From Massilia psychrophila (GTDB taxonomy: Bacteria > Pseudomonadota > Gammaproteobacteria > Burkholderiales > Burkholderiaceae_D): DNA of 64,000 nucleotides. A program made the translations under genes and the position numbers. Shown one piece after another: positions 15,745-24,835 of this stretch (position 1 is its first letter; every line of letters begins with the position of its first letter). The notes beneath the pieces were generated by a model. The model saw only the letters and a program-made list of their open reading frames with translations, searched no databases and had not been told where the DNA came from. The stretch lies in NCBI RefSeq assembly GCF_002760665.1, contig NZ_PDOB01000015.1:1-64000 (forward strand), in the 5' to 3' direction.

Positions 15745-18618
15745 ATGACGGCCGCACGCGCGATTAAATGGAGGCTTCGATTGATCCAGATGTTTGCACT
15801 CGACGAGGAATTGGCAGTGTGGGAGGCGCAACTGGCGCACCTGCAGGGCGCGGCGCGCCTGGATCTCCTGGTGACGTTGGCCTGGCACTATCGCCAGCGC
15901 GATCCGGCGCGCGCGCGCGGCATCGCCCTCGAAGCGGGCGCGCTGGTGGCGGCATGGCCGGCGCCCGGACGTGGCGGCAGCAATGCCCGCCTCCTGCTGG
16001 TCGAGGGCGAGGCCCAATGGCTGTTCGGCGAACTCGATGCCGCCGCCGCGCTGGCCGACCAGGCGATGGGCATGTTCGAGGCGGACGACGCCGCCGGCCG
16101 CGCCGACGCCTACTGGCTGCGTGCCTGGATCGACATCGACCGCGGCAATTCGGCCGCTGGCGACCAAGCCCTGGCCGATGCCGCTGGCGCCGCGCGCCGC
16201 GCCGGCGATAACGTGCGTATCGACGTGTGCGACGCCGCTAGCGCCCTGTTACAGGTGTTTCGCGACGTGCACGCGGCCAAGGCGCGCTGGGACCAGCGCT
16301 TCGATGCCGCCGCCGCAAGCCTGCACCCGGCCGCGCGCGGCTGGATCGACGACTATGTCGGCACCTGCGCGATCCAGGCCAGCGAGTTCGGCGGCGCCAT
16401 CCCGCTGCTGATCCGCAGCTTCGAAGCATCAATGGTCACCGGCCAGGTACGCCGCTCGGTCAACCTCGCCACCAACATCGGCAACGGTTTCACCATGCTC
16501 GGTGCCCACCACGCCGCGCTTGAATGGATGCAGCGCGGGCTTGACCTGGCGCGGCCGACCGGCTGGCCGCTTTGCGTCGGCCTCGGCCTGATGCAGACCG
16601 CCGAGACGCTGCGCCAGCTGGGCCAGCGCCCGGCGGCGCGCCAACTGCTGCACCAGGCGCTGGCGACCATGGCGCCGCTGGCCGGCTCGCGCGCCTACGC
16701 CGTCGCGCTCGAGTACCAGGGCGACCTGGCGCTGGACGGCGCCGATTATGACGCCGCGCTCGACAGTTTTGCCTGCCTCGAAGTGCGCGGCGAGGCGCTC
16801 GGCCAGGTCGATTTCCAGAGCAGCGCGCGGCGCGGACAGGCGCACGCGCTGTCGCACCTGAACCGCCCGCGGGAAGCGCTGGCGATGGCCGAGTCGGCCC
16901 TGGCGCTGGCACGCGAACGGGGCGACGCGTACAGCCAGATCGCCGCGCTCGAGGTGCTGGCCGACCTCCACACGCGCCACCGCCTGCTCGAACCGGCCGA
17001 AAACGCCGCGCTGCACTACCTGCAGCAGGCAATGGCGCTGGCCGCCACCATCGATGGCTACACAATGCCGGGCGAACTGCTCGACGCCCTGGCACGCCAG
17101 TACGCTGGCATCGGCGACTTCGCAGAGGCCTACCAAGTGGCGCTGCGCGCCGGCGCCGCGCGCCAGAAAATCTACAGCACCGACGCGACCAACCGCGCCG
17201 TGGCGATGCAGGTGCAGCACCAGACCGAGCGCGCGCATACCGAGGGCGAACATCACCGCCAGCTGGCAGCGGCCGAGGCCAGGCGCGCCGAGGCGCTGCA
17301 GCAGATCAGCGCCACCCTCGAGCACCTCAGCGCGATCGGCCAGGAGATTACCGCCCACCTCGACGCCAAAGCGGTATTTCGCGCGCTCGACCGCCACGTC
17401 CACGGCCTGCTCGACGCCACCCATTTTTCGGTATTTTTGATCGACGCCGACAGCAACTCGCTGCGCTGCGCGTTCGGCATCGAGGCCGGCAAGGTGCTGC
17501 CGGCGACGTGCCTGGCGCTGTCCGACCCGCACGCCAACTCGGCGCGCTGCGTGCGCGAGCGGCGCGAAATCCTGGTCGAGCTTGATGCCGAATCATGCAC
17601 CCCCAACCTGATCCCCGGCACCTTGCCGACCATGAGCCTGTTGTTTGCGCCGCTGCTGGTGGGCGAGCGCGTGCTCGGTGCGATGACGGTGCAGTCGCTG
17701 CAGCGAGGCGCCTACGGCGAGCGCGAGCGGCTCATTTTCCGCACCCTGTGCGCGTACGGCGCCATCGCGCTCGACAACGCCAGCGCCTACCGCCAGGTCG
17801 CCGCCACCTTGCGCACCCTCAGCGCTACCCAGGCCCAGCTGCTCGAGAAAAACGTCGAACTCGAACAGGCCTATCAGGCGCTCGAAGAAGTCAGCCTGAC
17901 CGACCAGCTGACGGGCCTGCGCAACCGCCGTTTCTTCCTGCAGCATGTCGACGCCGACGTCGGCATGAGCCTTCGGCGCTACGACGACCCGTTGCACCCG
18001 GGCCGCGCCCAACACGAGTCGGTGCCCGGCAAAGACCTGGTGTTTTTCATGGTCGACCTCGACCATTTCAAGGAAGTCAACGACCGCTACGGCCATGCCG
18101 GCGGCGACGCGGTGCTGATCCAGATGCAGGAGCGGCTGCGCGAAGTGTTCCGCGAGTCCGACTACCTGATCCGTTGGGGCGGCGAGGAATTTCTCGTGCT
18201 GGCGCGCGCCACCCGCCGCGATGACGCCAAAGTGGTGGCCGAGCGGATCCGCCACGCGGTCGCTCACCGCGAGTTCATCCTGCCCGACGGCACCCGCCTG
18301 CACAAGACCTGTTCGATCGGCTTCGCCTGCTTTCCGTTCCTGCCGTCGGCACCGCGCCATCTCAGCTGGTCGGAAGTGGTGGAGCTGGCCGACCAGGGAC
18401 TGTACCTGGCCAAGCGATCCGGGCGCAATGCGTGGGCCGCGGTGTACGCCACCGACCAGGCCCGCCCTGAAGGCCTGTTCCCGCGCCTGATGCACCATCT
18501 CGACCAGGCGTTGGACGCGGGCGAAGTGACGCTGGTGACCAGTCTCGAAAACCCGGCGCTGCCGACCGGGCCGAAAAAGCGCCGGCTCGGTCTTGCGGCC
18601 GGCGAAATCACTCCGTAA
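15745..18618 (+). CDS. TPR-GAF-GGDEF diguanylate cyclase
   Basis: A 957-residue soluble signalling protein with no signal peptide. Residues 1-480 are helical TPR-like repeats, then a coiled coil (about 485-520), a GAF domain (about 525-690), a short linker coil and a C-terminal GGDEF domain. The active-site loop is RWGGEEFLV, an active GGEEF form. RESD, five residues upstream, matches the RxxD inhibitory c-di-GMP site, so feedback control is likely. It should make c-di-GMP in response to a ligand or partner sensed by the GAF or TPR region. It stands alone, followed by tag. Confidence 0.93.
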   Translation: MTAARAIKWRLRLIQMFALDEELAVWEAQLAHLQGAARLDLLVTLAWHYRQRDPARARGIALEAGALVAAWPAPGRGGSNARLLLVEGEAQWLFGELDAAAALADQAMGMFEADDAAGRADAYWLRAWIDIDRGNSAAGDQALADAAGAARRAGDNVRIDVCDAASALLQVFRDVHAAKARWDQRFDAAAASLHPAARGWIDDYVGTCAIQASEFGGAIPLLIRSFEASMVTGQVRRSVNLATNIGNGFTMLGAHHAALEWMQRGLDLARPTGWPLCVGLGLMQTAETLRQLGQRPAARQLLHQALATMAPLAGSRAYAVALEYQGDLALDGADYDAALDSFACLEVRGEALGQVDFQSSARRGQAHALSHLNRPREALAMAESALALARERGDAYSQIAALEVLADLHTRHRLLEPAENAALHYLQQAMALAATIDGYTMPGELLDALARQYAGIGDFAEAYQVALRAGAARQKIYSTDATNRAVAMQVQHQTERAHTEGEHHRQLAAAEARRAEALQQISATLEHLSAIGQEITAHLDAKAVFRALDRHVHGLLDATHFSVFLIDADSNSLRCAFGIEAGKVLPATCLALSDPHANSARCVRERREILVELDAESCTPNLIPGTLPTMSLLFAPLLVGERVLGAMTVQSLQRGAYGERERLIFRTLCAYGAIALDNASAYRQVAATLRTLSATQAQLLEKNVELEQAYQALEEVSLTDQLTGLRNRRFFLQHVDADVGMSLRRYDDPLHPGRAQHESVPGKDLVFFMVDLDHFKEVNDRYGHAGGDAVLIQMQERLREVFRESDYLIRWGGEEFLVLARATRRDDAKVVAERIRHAVAHREFILPDGTRLHKTCSIGFACFPFLPSAPRHLSWSEVVELADQGLYLAKRSGRNAWAAVYATDQARPEGLFPRLMHHLDQALDAGEVTLVTSLENPALPTGPKKRRLGLAAGEITP

Positions 18619-18684
18619 GCAAAGTCGCGGGCCTATCTTGCCGTCAGACCGGCCAGCCCGGGTTCAATCCTTTATACTTGGCCG

Positions 18685-19248
18685 ATGATTCCGACCCGCT
18701 GCAGCTGGGCCAATATGGCCAATCCCCTCTATCTCGACTACCACGACCACGAGTGGGGTGTCGAATGCCACGATGAAAACCGGCTGTTCGAAATGCTCAA
18801 CCTCGAGGGCGCGCAGGCCGGCCTGAGCTGGGAAACCATCCTCAACAAGCGGGCCAACTACCGCGCCGCTTTCGACCGCTGGGATGCGGAAAAAATTGCC
18901 CGCTACGACGCTGCCAAGGTCGCCGAACTGCTGGCCAACTCCGGCATCGTGCGTAACCGGCTGAAGGTGGCCGCGGCGATCACCAACGCCCAGGCTTACC
19001 TGCGTCTGCGCGACGACGGCCTCACGCTCGACCAGTACCTGTGGGCGTTCGTCGACGGTGCGCCGATCGTCAACCACTGGCCGAGCGGCGCGCGGCCGGC
19101 CAAAACCGAATTGTCCGACCGGCTCGCGAAAGACCTGGCCCGGCGCGGCTTCAAGTTCGTCGGCTCGACCATCGTCTATGCCTACATGCAAGCGATCGGC
19201 ATGGTCGACGATCACGACCTGTCATGCATGCGGCGCGGCGCGCCCTGA
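18685..19248 (+). CDS. tag: DNA-3-methyladenine glycosylase I
   Basis: A 187-residue base-excision repair enzyme that removes 3-methyladenine from alkylated DNA. The zinc site residues are visible: Cys in TRCSW, His in DYHDHEWG, and the C-terminal His-x3-Cys in DDHDLSC. The substrate pocket region (FEMLNLEGAQAGLSWETIL) is the conserved Tag signature. The following mnmC starts 5 bases after its stop, suggesting co-transcription. Confidence 0.95.
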   Translation: MIPTRCSWANMANPLYLDYHDHEWGVECHDENRLFEMLNLEGAQAGLSWETILNKRANYRAAFDRWDAEKIARYDAAKVAELLANSGIVRNRLKVAAAITNAQAYLRLRDDGLTLDQYLWAFVDGAPIVNHWPSGARPAKTELSDRLAKDLARRGFKFVGSTIVYAYMQAIGMVDDHDLSCMRRGAP

Positions 19249-19253
19249 CCGTC

Positions 19254-20930
19254 ATGGACTGCGGTATGGATTTACTGCCGTACTGGCGCGATCGCGAACG
19301 CTTCGTCGTGTTCGACGCCGACTGGGGCGACGGCGCCGCGTTTTCGGCGTGGGTGGAAGCCTGGCGCGGCGATCCGCGGCGCCCGGCCCGCCTGCACGTG
19401 ATTGCCATTGCCCGTGGCGAGCTGCCGGGTTTTCGGCGCATGTTGCCACCATTGCAGCGGGACCCGGCCATCACGCTTGATTTGCTGCATGCGCCGGTCG
19501 AGGCCGCGCTGGCGCAACTGGAAGCCCGCTTCGACGCGGTCCACCTGCATGGGTTGAACAACGCCGGCAGCGGCTTTGCACGCGCCCTGGCGCGGCTGCT
19601 GGCGAAAAATGCCGTGCTCCACGCGGACCGACTCAGCGCCCAGCAAACGGCGGCGCTGGCGGCGACCGGCTGGGTGTTCGACGGCGCTCAGTCGGCCCGC
19701 TATGCCAGCCGTAAGCCGTTTGCGCCAATCGCGCCGGCGCCCCAGCGGCGCGCGATCGTGCTCGGTGCGGGTCTGGCCGGGGCCGCCGCCTGCCAGCGAT
19801 TGTGCGCGCGCGGCTGGGACGTCACCCTGGTCGAACGCCACCCGCAGGCGGCAATGGAAGCGTCGGGCAACCTGGCCGGCATCACCATGCCGCTGCTGTC
19901 GAAGGACGACAACATCGCTTCGCGGCTGTCGCGCGCCGCTTACCTGTTCGCCCTCGACTACTGGCACCGCCTGGGCGGCGTCGGCGAGGCCATCGAAGGG
20001 GCGCGCTGCGGCGTGCTGCTGGTGGCAAAAGACGCGGCGCACGCCGGCCTGCAGCGCGCCATTGCCGGCGCCCGCACCTTGCCGCCCTGGTATGCCGAAT
20101 GGTTCGACAGCGAAGCGGCGGCGGCCCGTTACGGCACGCTCGCGCCCCACGGCGCCTGGCTGTTCCCGCAAGGCGGCTGGATACGGCCGGCCAGCGCCTG
20201 CCAGGCCATGCTGGACGCTTGCGGCCCCGGGCTTGAGCGGCGTTTCGGCGTCGGCAGCGTCGGGCTCGAACGGAGCGGCGACGAGTGGCGGGTGGTTGAT
20301 GCCGCCGGCGCGATAATCGCGCAGGCGCCGACCGTGATCGTCGCCAATGGCGCCGGCGCCAGTCAACTGGCGCAAGCAGCTTTCCTGCCTTTGACGCGGG
20401 TGCGCGGCCAGGTCACCCACCTGGACGCCGATGCATCGGATTTGCCGCCGAACCTCGGCCTGGTGCTGTGCCGCGAAGCCTACCTGACGCCGGCCTTTGG
20501 CGGCGTGCGCAGCGCCGGTGCCAGCTACGACGATGACGACGATCCGGCCCTGCGCATGTCAAGCCAGCAGCAGAACCTCGACAAGCTGCGTTCGATGCTG
20601 GGCAATCCTGCGATCGGCATCGATGCGCCGCTGCGCGGGCGGGTGGGCGTTCGTTCGGTGGCGCCGGACCGCCTGCCGCTGGTCGGCGCGCTGCCCGATC
20701 CGGCGTTCCCAATCGGCGCCGAGCGGCTGCGCGAACTGCCGCGCCAGGGCGGCCTGTACGCCTTGCTGGGCTACGCGTCGCGCGGGCTGACCTGGGCGCC
20801 GCTGGCGGCAGAATTGCTCGCCGCCAGACTGGAAGGCGAACCGCTGCCGCTTGAAACCGGTCTCGCCGACGCGCTCGACCCGGGCCGTTTCCAGTTACGG
20901 CGCCGCCGAGGTCAATCCAGACCAGCCTGA
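19254..20930 (+). CDS. mnmC: MnmC-type tRNA modification protein: FAD oxidoreductase with a degenerate methyltransferase half
   Basis: A 558-residue protein. From about residue 165 it has a Rossmann FAD motif (IVLGAGLAGAAACQRL) and the DAO-type oxidoreductase region of MnmC (SGNLAGITMPLLSKDDN, and GRVGVRSVAPDRLPLVG), which removes the carboxymethyl group from cmnm5(s2)U34 of tRNA. The first 160 residues take the place of the SAM-dependent methyltransferase but read FVVFDADWGDGAAF where a glycine-rich ExGFGxG motif is expected, and lack the LDGFAPAKNPxMW segment. The half is also shorter than the usual 230-240 residues. ATG 19254 is chosen because it follows the tag stop; 19266 is an alternative. 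Confidence 0.88.
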   Translation: MDCGMDLLPYWRDRERFVVFDADWGDGAAFSAWVEAWRGDPRRPARLHVIAIARGELPGFRRMLPPLQRDPAITLDLLHAPVEAALAQLEARFDAVHLHGLNNAGSGFARALARLLAKNAVLHADRLSAQQTAALAATGWVFDGAQSARYASRKPFAPIAPAPQRRAIVLGAGLAGAAACQRLCARGWDVTLVERHPQAAMEASGNLAGITMPLLSKDDNIASRLSRAAYLFALDYWHRLGGVGEAIEGARCGVLLVAKDAAHAGLQRAIAGARTLPPWYAEWFDSEAAAARYGTLAPHGAWLFPQGGWIRPASACQAMLDACGPGLERRFGVGSVGLERSGDEWRVVDAAGAIIAQAPTVIVANGAGASQLAQAAFLPLTRVRGQVTHLDADASDLPPNLGLVLCREAYLTPAFGGVRSAGASYDDDDDPALRMSSQQQNLDKLRSMLGNPAIGIDAPLRGRVGVRSVAPDRLPLVGALPDPAFPIGAERLRELPRQGGLYALLGYASRGLTWAPLAAELLAARLEGEPLPLETGLADALDPGRFQLRRRRGQSRPA

Positions 20931-21027
20931 CGCATTCGGGCAACGTGCGGCGGGAAGCGGTTATAATTTTTTCACGGTAATATTCGCATCGGGCGCCGGC
21001 CGGTCGGAGGTTTCCTGACGATGGACG

Positions 21028-21561
21028 ATGGCCGATACCGATACCGATACCGCAGGTTCGAACGAGATTTTCCTGTTCCTTGCGTCGACCGTGCATGACA
21101 TGAAAAATGTCATCAGTGTGCTGTCGGGCACGCTCGAAGGCTTGCTGGACGACGCTTCGCCCCCCGTCGGGCCGGCGTATTCGAAAATGGCGCACATGCT
21201 GTACCAGACCCGTCGCCTCAACGACAACCTGATGCAGCTGCTGGCGATCGGCCACCTGGTCATCGGCGTGCTCGGCCACGCCATCAACAATGCCATCGAC
21301 TACACTGCCGACACCATCCGGTTGGCGATCGCCACCGTCGACGGCTGCCTCGAACTGCGGGTCGAGGACAATGGCCCAGGTTACCCGGCGGCGATGCTGG
21401 AGGCGGGCGCCTCGGCCATGAGCGGGGTCAGCACCGGCCTGGGCCTGTATTTCTCCAGTGACGTGGCGAAGATGCACAAGCACCGCGAGCGCCACGGCGC
21501 GCTGCGGCTGGAAAACGGCGGCTCGTACGGCGGCGGCTGCTTTGTACTGACCTTGCCATGA
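21028..21561 (+). CDS. histidine-kinase-like sensor, apparently lacking an internal segment
   Basis: A 177-residue protein. The N-terminal ASTVHDMKNVISVLSG resembles an H-box (His-Asp) region of a sensor kinase, and the C-terminal half has N-box NNAIDYTAD, G1 VEDNGPGYP and G2 STGLGLYFS of a HATPase domain. Between them, LMQLLAIG runs straight into HLVIGVLGHAINNA with almost no room for the rest of the dimerisation helix and the start of the ATPase domain, so about 50 residues seem missing in frame. It overlaps the next gene by 4 bases (ATGA), so the two form a sensor/regulator pair. There is no membrane segment. Confidence 0.75.
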   Translation: MADTDTDTAGSNEIFLFLASTVHDMKNVISVLSGTLEGLLDDASPPVGPAYSKMAHMLYQTRRLNDNLMQLLAIGHLVIGVLGHAINNAIDYTADTIRLAIATVDGCLELRVEDNGPGYPAAMLEAGASAMSGVSTGLGLYFSSDVAKMHKHRERHGALRLENGGSYGGGCFVLTLP

Positions 21562-22516
21562 GTGCCATGGGCGCCATCGAGCAGGTCGACTGGGCCGCCA
21601 AGAGCTACCTGGTGGTGGATGACTTCGTCGGCATCCGCCAGCTGCTGCGCGAAAGTCTGCGCAACCTGGCGGCAAAAAATATCGGCCAGGCGTCCAGCGG
21701 CGGCGAAGCGATTGCGCTGCTGGCGCACATCCGCTACGACGTGGTGCTATGCGACTACAACCTCGGTGAAGGCAAAAACGGCCAGCAGGTGCTGGAAGAG
21801 GCGCGCATGCGCAACTACCTGCTGCCAAGCAGCGTGTGGATGATGGTGTCGGCCGAAAAAAGCGTCGAATCGGTGATCGGCGCGGCCGAGCGCCAGCCCG
21901 ATGCCTATTCAAGATCACCGAAGGCCTGGTCCACCACGAAAGCGGCGACTTCCGGCGTGCGCGCAAGGCCGGCGACGAGCTGGAGGAATTGCTTGACGCG
22001 AACGCCGCGCGCCCGGACACGCCAACCTGCCTGGCGATGGCGACCTTGCTGCTGGCGGTCGGCGTGAAAGAAGCGCCGGTCGAGCTGCTGTGCTACGTGA
22101 CGCGCAACAATCACGACAACAGCCTGCTGCTTGACGAGGTGCAGAAAATTTTCGACAAGGCCCGCATGGGAGAGGAGGGGATGGCGCTGATCCGCTCGTC
22201 GAAAAAAGAAGCGTCCGACCTGATGAACCAGGGCGTGCTGCTGTGGAAGACCGGCAAACTGGCTGACGCGGTGGCGTGGATGCGCCATGCGCGCCGCCTG
22301 CTGCCCAACAACCTGCGCATCTTGTTCAATGCGGCGCAGATCTTGCTGTCGCACCTACAGCAGATTGGCGACGACGAGGCGCTGGCGGCCGAGGCCCTCG
22401 ACGTGCTGATGCACGTCGACCGGATCCAGCCTGGGCAGCAGCGGTTTGCCCAGCTGATGGAGCAGCTTGCCAGGCTGGCGCCGGTGGCTGGGCCGGACAG
22501 CGATCCGGCCGATTAG
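21558..22516 (+). pseudogene. response regulator with TPR region, broken by internal deletion and frameshift
   Basis: From ATG 21558 a receiver domain is readable (YLVVDDFVGIRQLLRES, phospho-acceptor in VVLCDYNLG) up to AAERQPDAY at about 21908. The frame then turns to nonsense, while another frame (readable from about 21911: KITEGLVHHESGDF) continues with a helical TPR-like region to TGA 22516. In receiver domains PDAY is normally followed by LxKP, which is absent, so the conserved Lys and the intervening linker and TPR repeats seem deleted together with a frame change. The downstream part could still be made if a start at 21836 is used. Confidence 0.72.
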
Positions 22517-22655
22517 CCGGGCGCGTCTGTCTTCATTCCTGCCGGCCGGACCCTGCCGGCAATCGGATAATGCCTGCCGTCCCGCGCGCCATCCGCTCTG
22601 GTGATAAACTGCAAACCTTGTGGGTCAATACCCATGTTCAAGAAAGGCACAACGA

Positions 22656-22871
22656 ATGCGCGATATCGCAATGGAAGTTTACGAAAAAATGAAGGTCGGC
22701 GGCACGGCGTGGATCCGTCCGGTGTCGGCCAAGGGCGACACGGTGGCGTCATTCCAGCAAACCCATGAGAAAGCCCGGCAGATGGCCGATGAAGGCCTGA
22801 TTTCGATTTCCAGCGTCAAGCGCCAGGAAGACGGACTGATCGAATCGATCCGGATCCTGCGCTTGGCGTGA
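22656..22871 (+). CDS. small conserved protein of unknown function
   Basis: A 71-residue protein (MRDIAMEVYEKMKVGGTAWI) with an AAGAAAGG ribosome site upstream. It is soluble and slightly acidic, with no signal peptide. I recognise no family. A nearby start at Met-6 (22671) is possible. It lies between the sensor/regulator pair and phaM (opposite strand, convergent). Confidence 0.6.
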   Translation: MRDIAMEVYEKMKVGGTAWIRPVSAKGDTVASFQQTHEKARQMADEGLISISSVKRQEDGLIESIRILRLA

Positions 22872-22889
22872 CGCTGTAGCTGCAGCCAA

Positions 22890-23576
22890 TCAGCTCTTGG
22901 CGGGCGGCTTCGGTTTCGCCGCCTTCGGCTTCGCCCCCGCATCGGCCGCTCCGGCGTCTGCGCTCCTGTCCCCCGCAGCCGGCTTGAACGTTGCCGCCGC
23001 AGTCATCTTCGCCGCGGCGTCCTGCATCTTGATGCCGGCATTGGCCATGGTGTCGGGCGACATCGCGCCCGACACTGCTTGCGTGAACTGATCTTGCAGT
23101 ACATTCCACCACAGCGTCGCATCGGGCATGAGGGGCGCGCCGACGGGAGGGGGCGCTTCAGCAGCCTGGGCCGCCTGGGCGGGTTGACCCTGCGGCTTGG
23201 GCGCTTGCGCCACCGCGGCTGCCGGCTGGCCAAAGAAGGCGCCGAAGGGCGACGCTGCCAGCACCGATTTCTGGTCCGCGCCGGGCTGTTTCATGGCGTC
23301 GGCCAGGCTTGCGCCCATCGACTTGAGGGTGGCGAGGGTGCCGCGCTGGATTTCCATCGCCTGTATCGTGCCGCGCAACATCGACACATTCACATTCAGC
23401 CACGATTCGACCGCTTTCAGGTCGGCAATTTTCTTGTCCAAGTCGTCGACCGACAGCGTCGGCGCGCCGAGGCCGGGAATGGACATGCCCGGCACACCCA
23501 TGCTGCCCCACAGGTTCTTGACGAAGTCGAGCGTGTCGGTAACACCGGGGACATTGGGCATTTGAGAATTAGGCAT
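22890..23576 (-). CDS. phaM: PhaM-type polyhydroxyalkanoate granule regulatory protein
   Basis: A 228-residue protein. The N-terminal region (TLDFVKNLWGSMGVPGMSIP, KKIADLKAVESWLNVN and MLRGTIQAMEIQRGTLATL) matches PhaM, which activates PHA synthase PhaC and links PHB granules to DNA. The C-terminus is Ala-rich and ends in a Lys/Pro stretch (KPKAAKPKPPAKS), as expected for a nucleoid-binding tail. A GGAGAG site precedes the ATG at 23576; the frame open to 23978 is not coding. It fits PHB storage beside beta-oxidation genes in the same genome region. Confidence 0.85.
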   Translation of the reverse strand: MPNSQMPNVPGVTDTLDFVKNLWGSMGVPGMSIPGLGAPTLSVDDLDKKIADLKAVESWLNVNVSMLRGTIQAMEIQRGTLATLKSMGASLADAMKQPGADQKSVLAASPFGAFFGQPAAAVAQAPKPQGQPAQAAQAAEAPPPVGAPLMPDATLWWNVLQDQFTQAVSGAMSPDTMANAGIKMQDAAAKMTAAATFKPAAGDRSADAGAADAGAKPKAAKPKPPAKS

Positions 23577-23728
23577 GGTGACTCTCCATTTTATGTAGGC
23601 TCTAGCGTAGCAGATAACTAACATCGGTTCAAAGATGTTGCGTGTAACGGCGCGTCTGCGGCCCGCCGCCCCGCGCCGCAGACGCGCTCCAGGCCAACTT
23701 TCGGCGCCGGACACGTTAGACTGTTTGC

Positions 23729-24835
23729 ATGACCATCGCTTTCTTCCTTTCCAGCCGCCGCCGTGCGCTGGGGCTGTGCGCCTTGTCGGTAGGACTGCAT
23801 GTGGCGGCGCTGTGGTGGACGGCGCCGCGCATCGGCGCGGCCGGGACGCGGCCGCAACCTCGTTTGCCGGTGGCGATACAGGTGCGTTTGGTGGCGGCGC
23901 CGTCGCCGGAACCGCAGCGGGTGCGCAAACTGCCGGCGACAGCGGCCAAACCCGCGGCGAGCGGGGCGCTCGCGTCACGCCAAGGCGGCGCTGCCGAAAC
24001 TGTATCGGACGTACAATCGGAACAGCCGATAACTGTCGAGGCGGGCGGGCCTGCCATCGCGGCCGCTGGCGCGGTGGCAGAATCCGCAGAATCTGCAGAA
24101 TCTGCCGAGCCGCAGCCGGCCTTGCCTGCGGCAGCGCCGCTGGCGCAGCCGCAGCCGCAGCCGTACCGCGTCGACATGCCGCCTTCGGCCAGCATCACGC
24201 TCGACGTCGCGCGTACCGACGCCGACGGCACGGCTTGGTCCGGCGAAGCGGTCATCGCGTGGCGTCTCGATGGCGACAGCTATCGCATGCGGGTCGAAGC
24301 GGGGGTGCGCGTGCTGGTAACGAGGATTAACCTGGTGGTGCTGGAAAGCGAAGGCAAGGTAGGCGAGACTGGCTTCGCGCCAGCGACGCTGATCGAAAAA
24401 CGCCGCGGTCGCGCGCCGACGACAACGCATTTTAGCGAGCGCGACGGGCGCATCACGTTTTCAAACGGCTCTGCGGCCGCGCTGCTGCCCGGCGCGCAGG
24501 ACAAGGCGACGCTGCCGCTGCAACTGGCAGCGATCGCGCGCGCTGGCAGCGGCCAGATCGACGGCGGCATCGAGGTGCCGGTGGGCGCAGACCGCGACGC
24601 CAGCCTGTACCGCTTTGTCGTGCTGGGGCAGGAATTGCTCGATACCCGGCTTGGCAAGCTGCCGACCTGGCATCTGTCGCGTCCGCCGAGGGCCGGCGCC
24701 TATGGCTCGCGCCTCGACATCTGGCTGGCGCCGGATTACGGCTGGTATCCGGTACAGATCAGGAACATCGAAGCGAGCGGGGCGGTAACGACCCAGACGG
24801 CCAACAAGATAGTCATAACGGATGCGGAATTCTAA
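23729..24835 (+). CDS. DUF3108 domain protein, membrane-anchored
   Basis: A 368-residue protein with an N-terminal hydrophobic segment (ALGLCALSVGLHVAALWW), then a Pro/Ala-rich spacer (about 40-145) containing repeated AES units, and a C-terminal DUF3108 domain (LDIWLAPDYGWYPVQIRN). The family is envelope-associated and its function is unknown. It is divergent from phaM and overlaps the next gene, a shorter paralogue, by 14 bases, so the two form an operon. Confidence 0.82.
   Translation: MTIAFFLSSRRRALGLCALSVGLHVAALWWTAPRIGAAGTRPQPRLPVAIQVRLVAAPSPEPQRVRKLPATAAKPAASGALASRQGGAAETVSDVQSEQPITVEAGGPAIAAAGAVAESAESAESAEPQPALPAAAPLAQPQPQPYRVDMPPSASITLDVARTDADGTAWSGEAVIAWRLDGDSYRMRVEAGVRVLVTRINLVVLESEGKVGETGFAPATLIEKRRGRAPTTTHFSERDGRITFSNGSAAALLPGAQDKATLPLQLAAIARAGSGQIDGGIEVPVGADRDASLYRFVVLGQELLDTRLGKLPTWHLSRPPRAGAYGSRLDIWLAPDYGWYPVQIRNIEASGAVTTQTANKIVITDAEF

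Noticed and set aside
22540-22570. possible terminator after the broken response regulator
   Set aside because: A 7-bp TGCCGGC/GCCGGCA stem can form, but no T tract follows and such stems are common by chance at this GC content.
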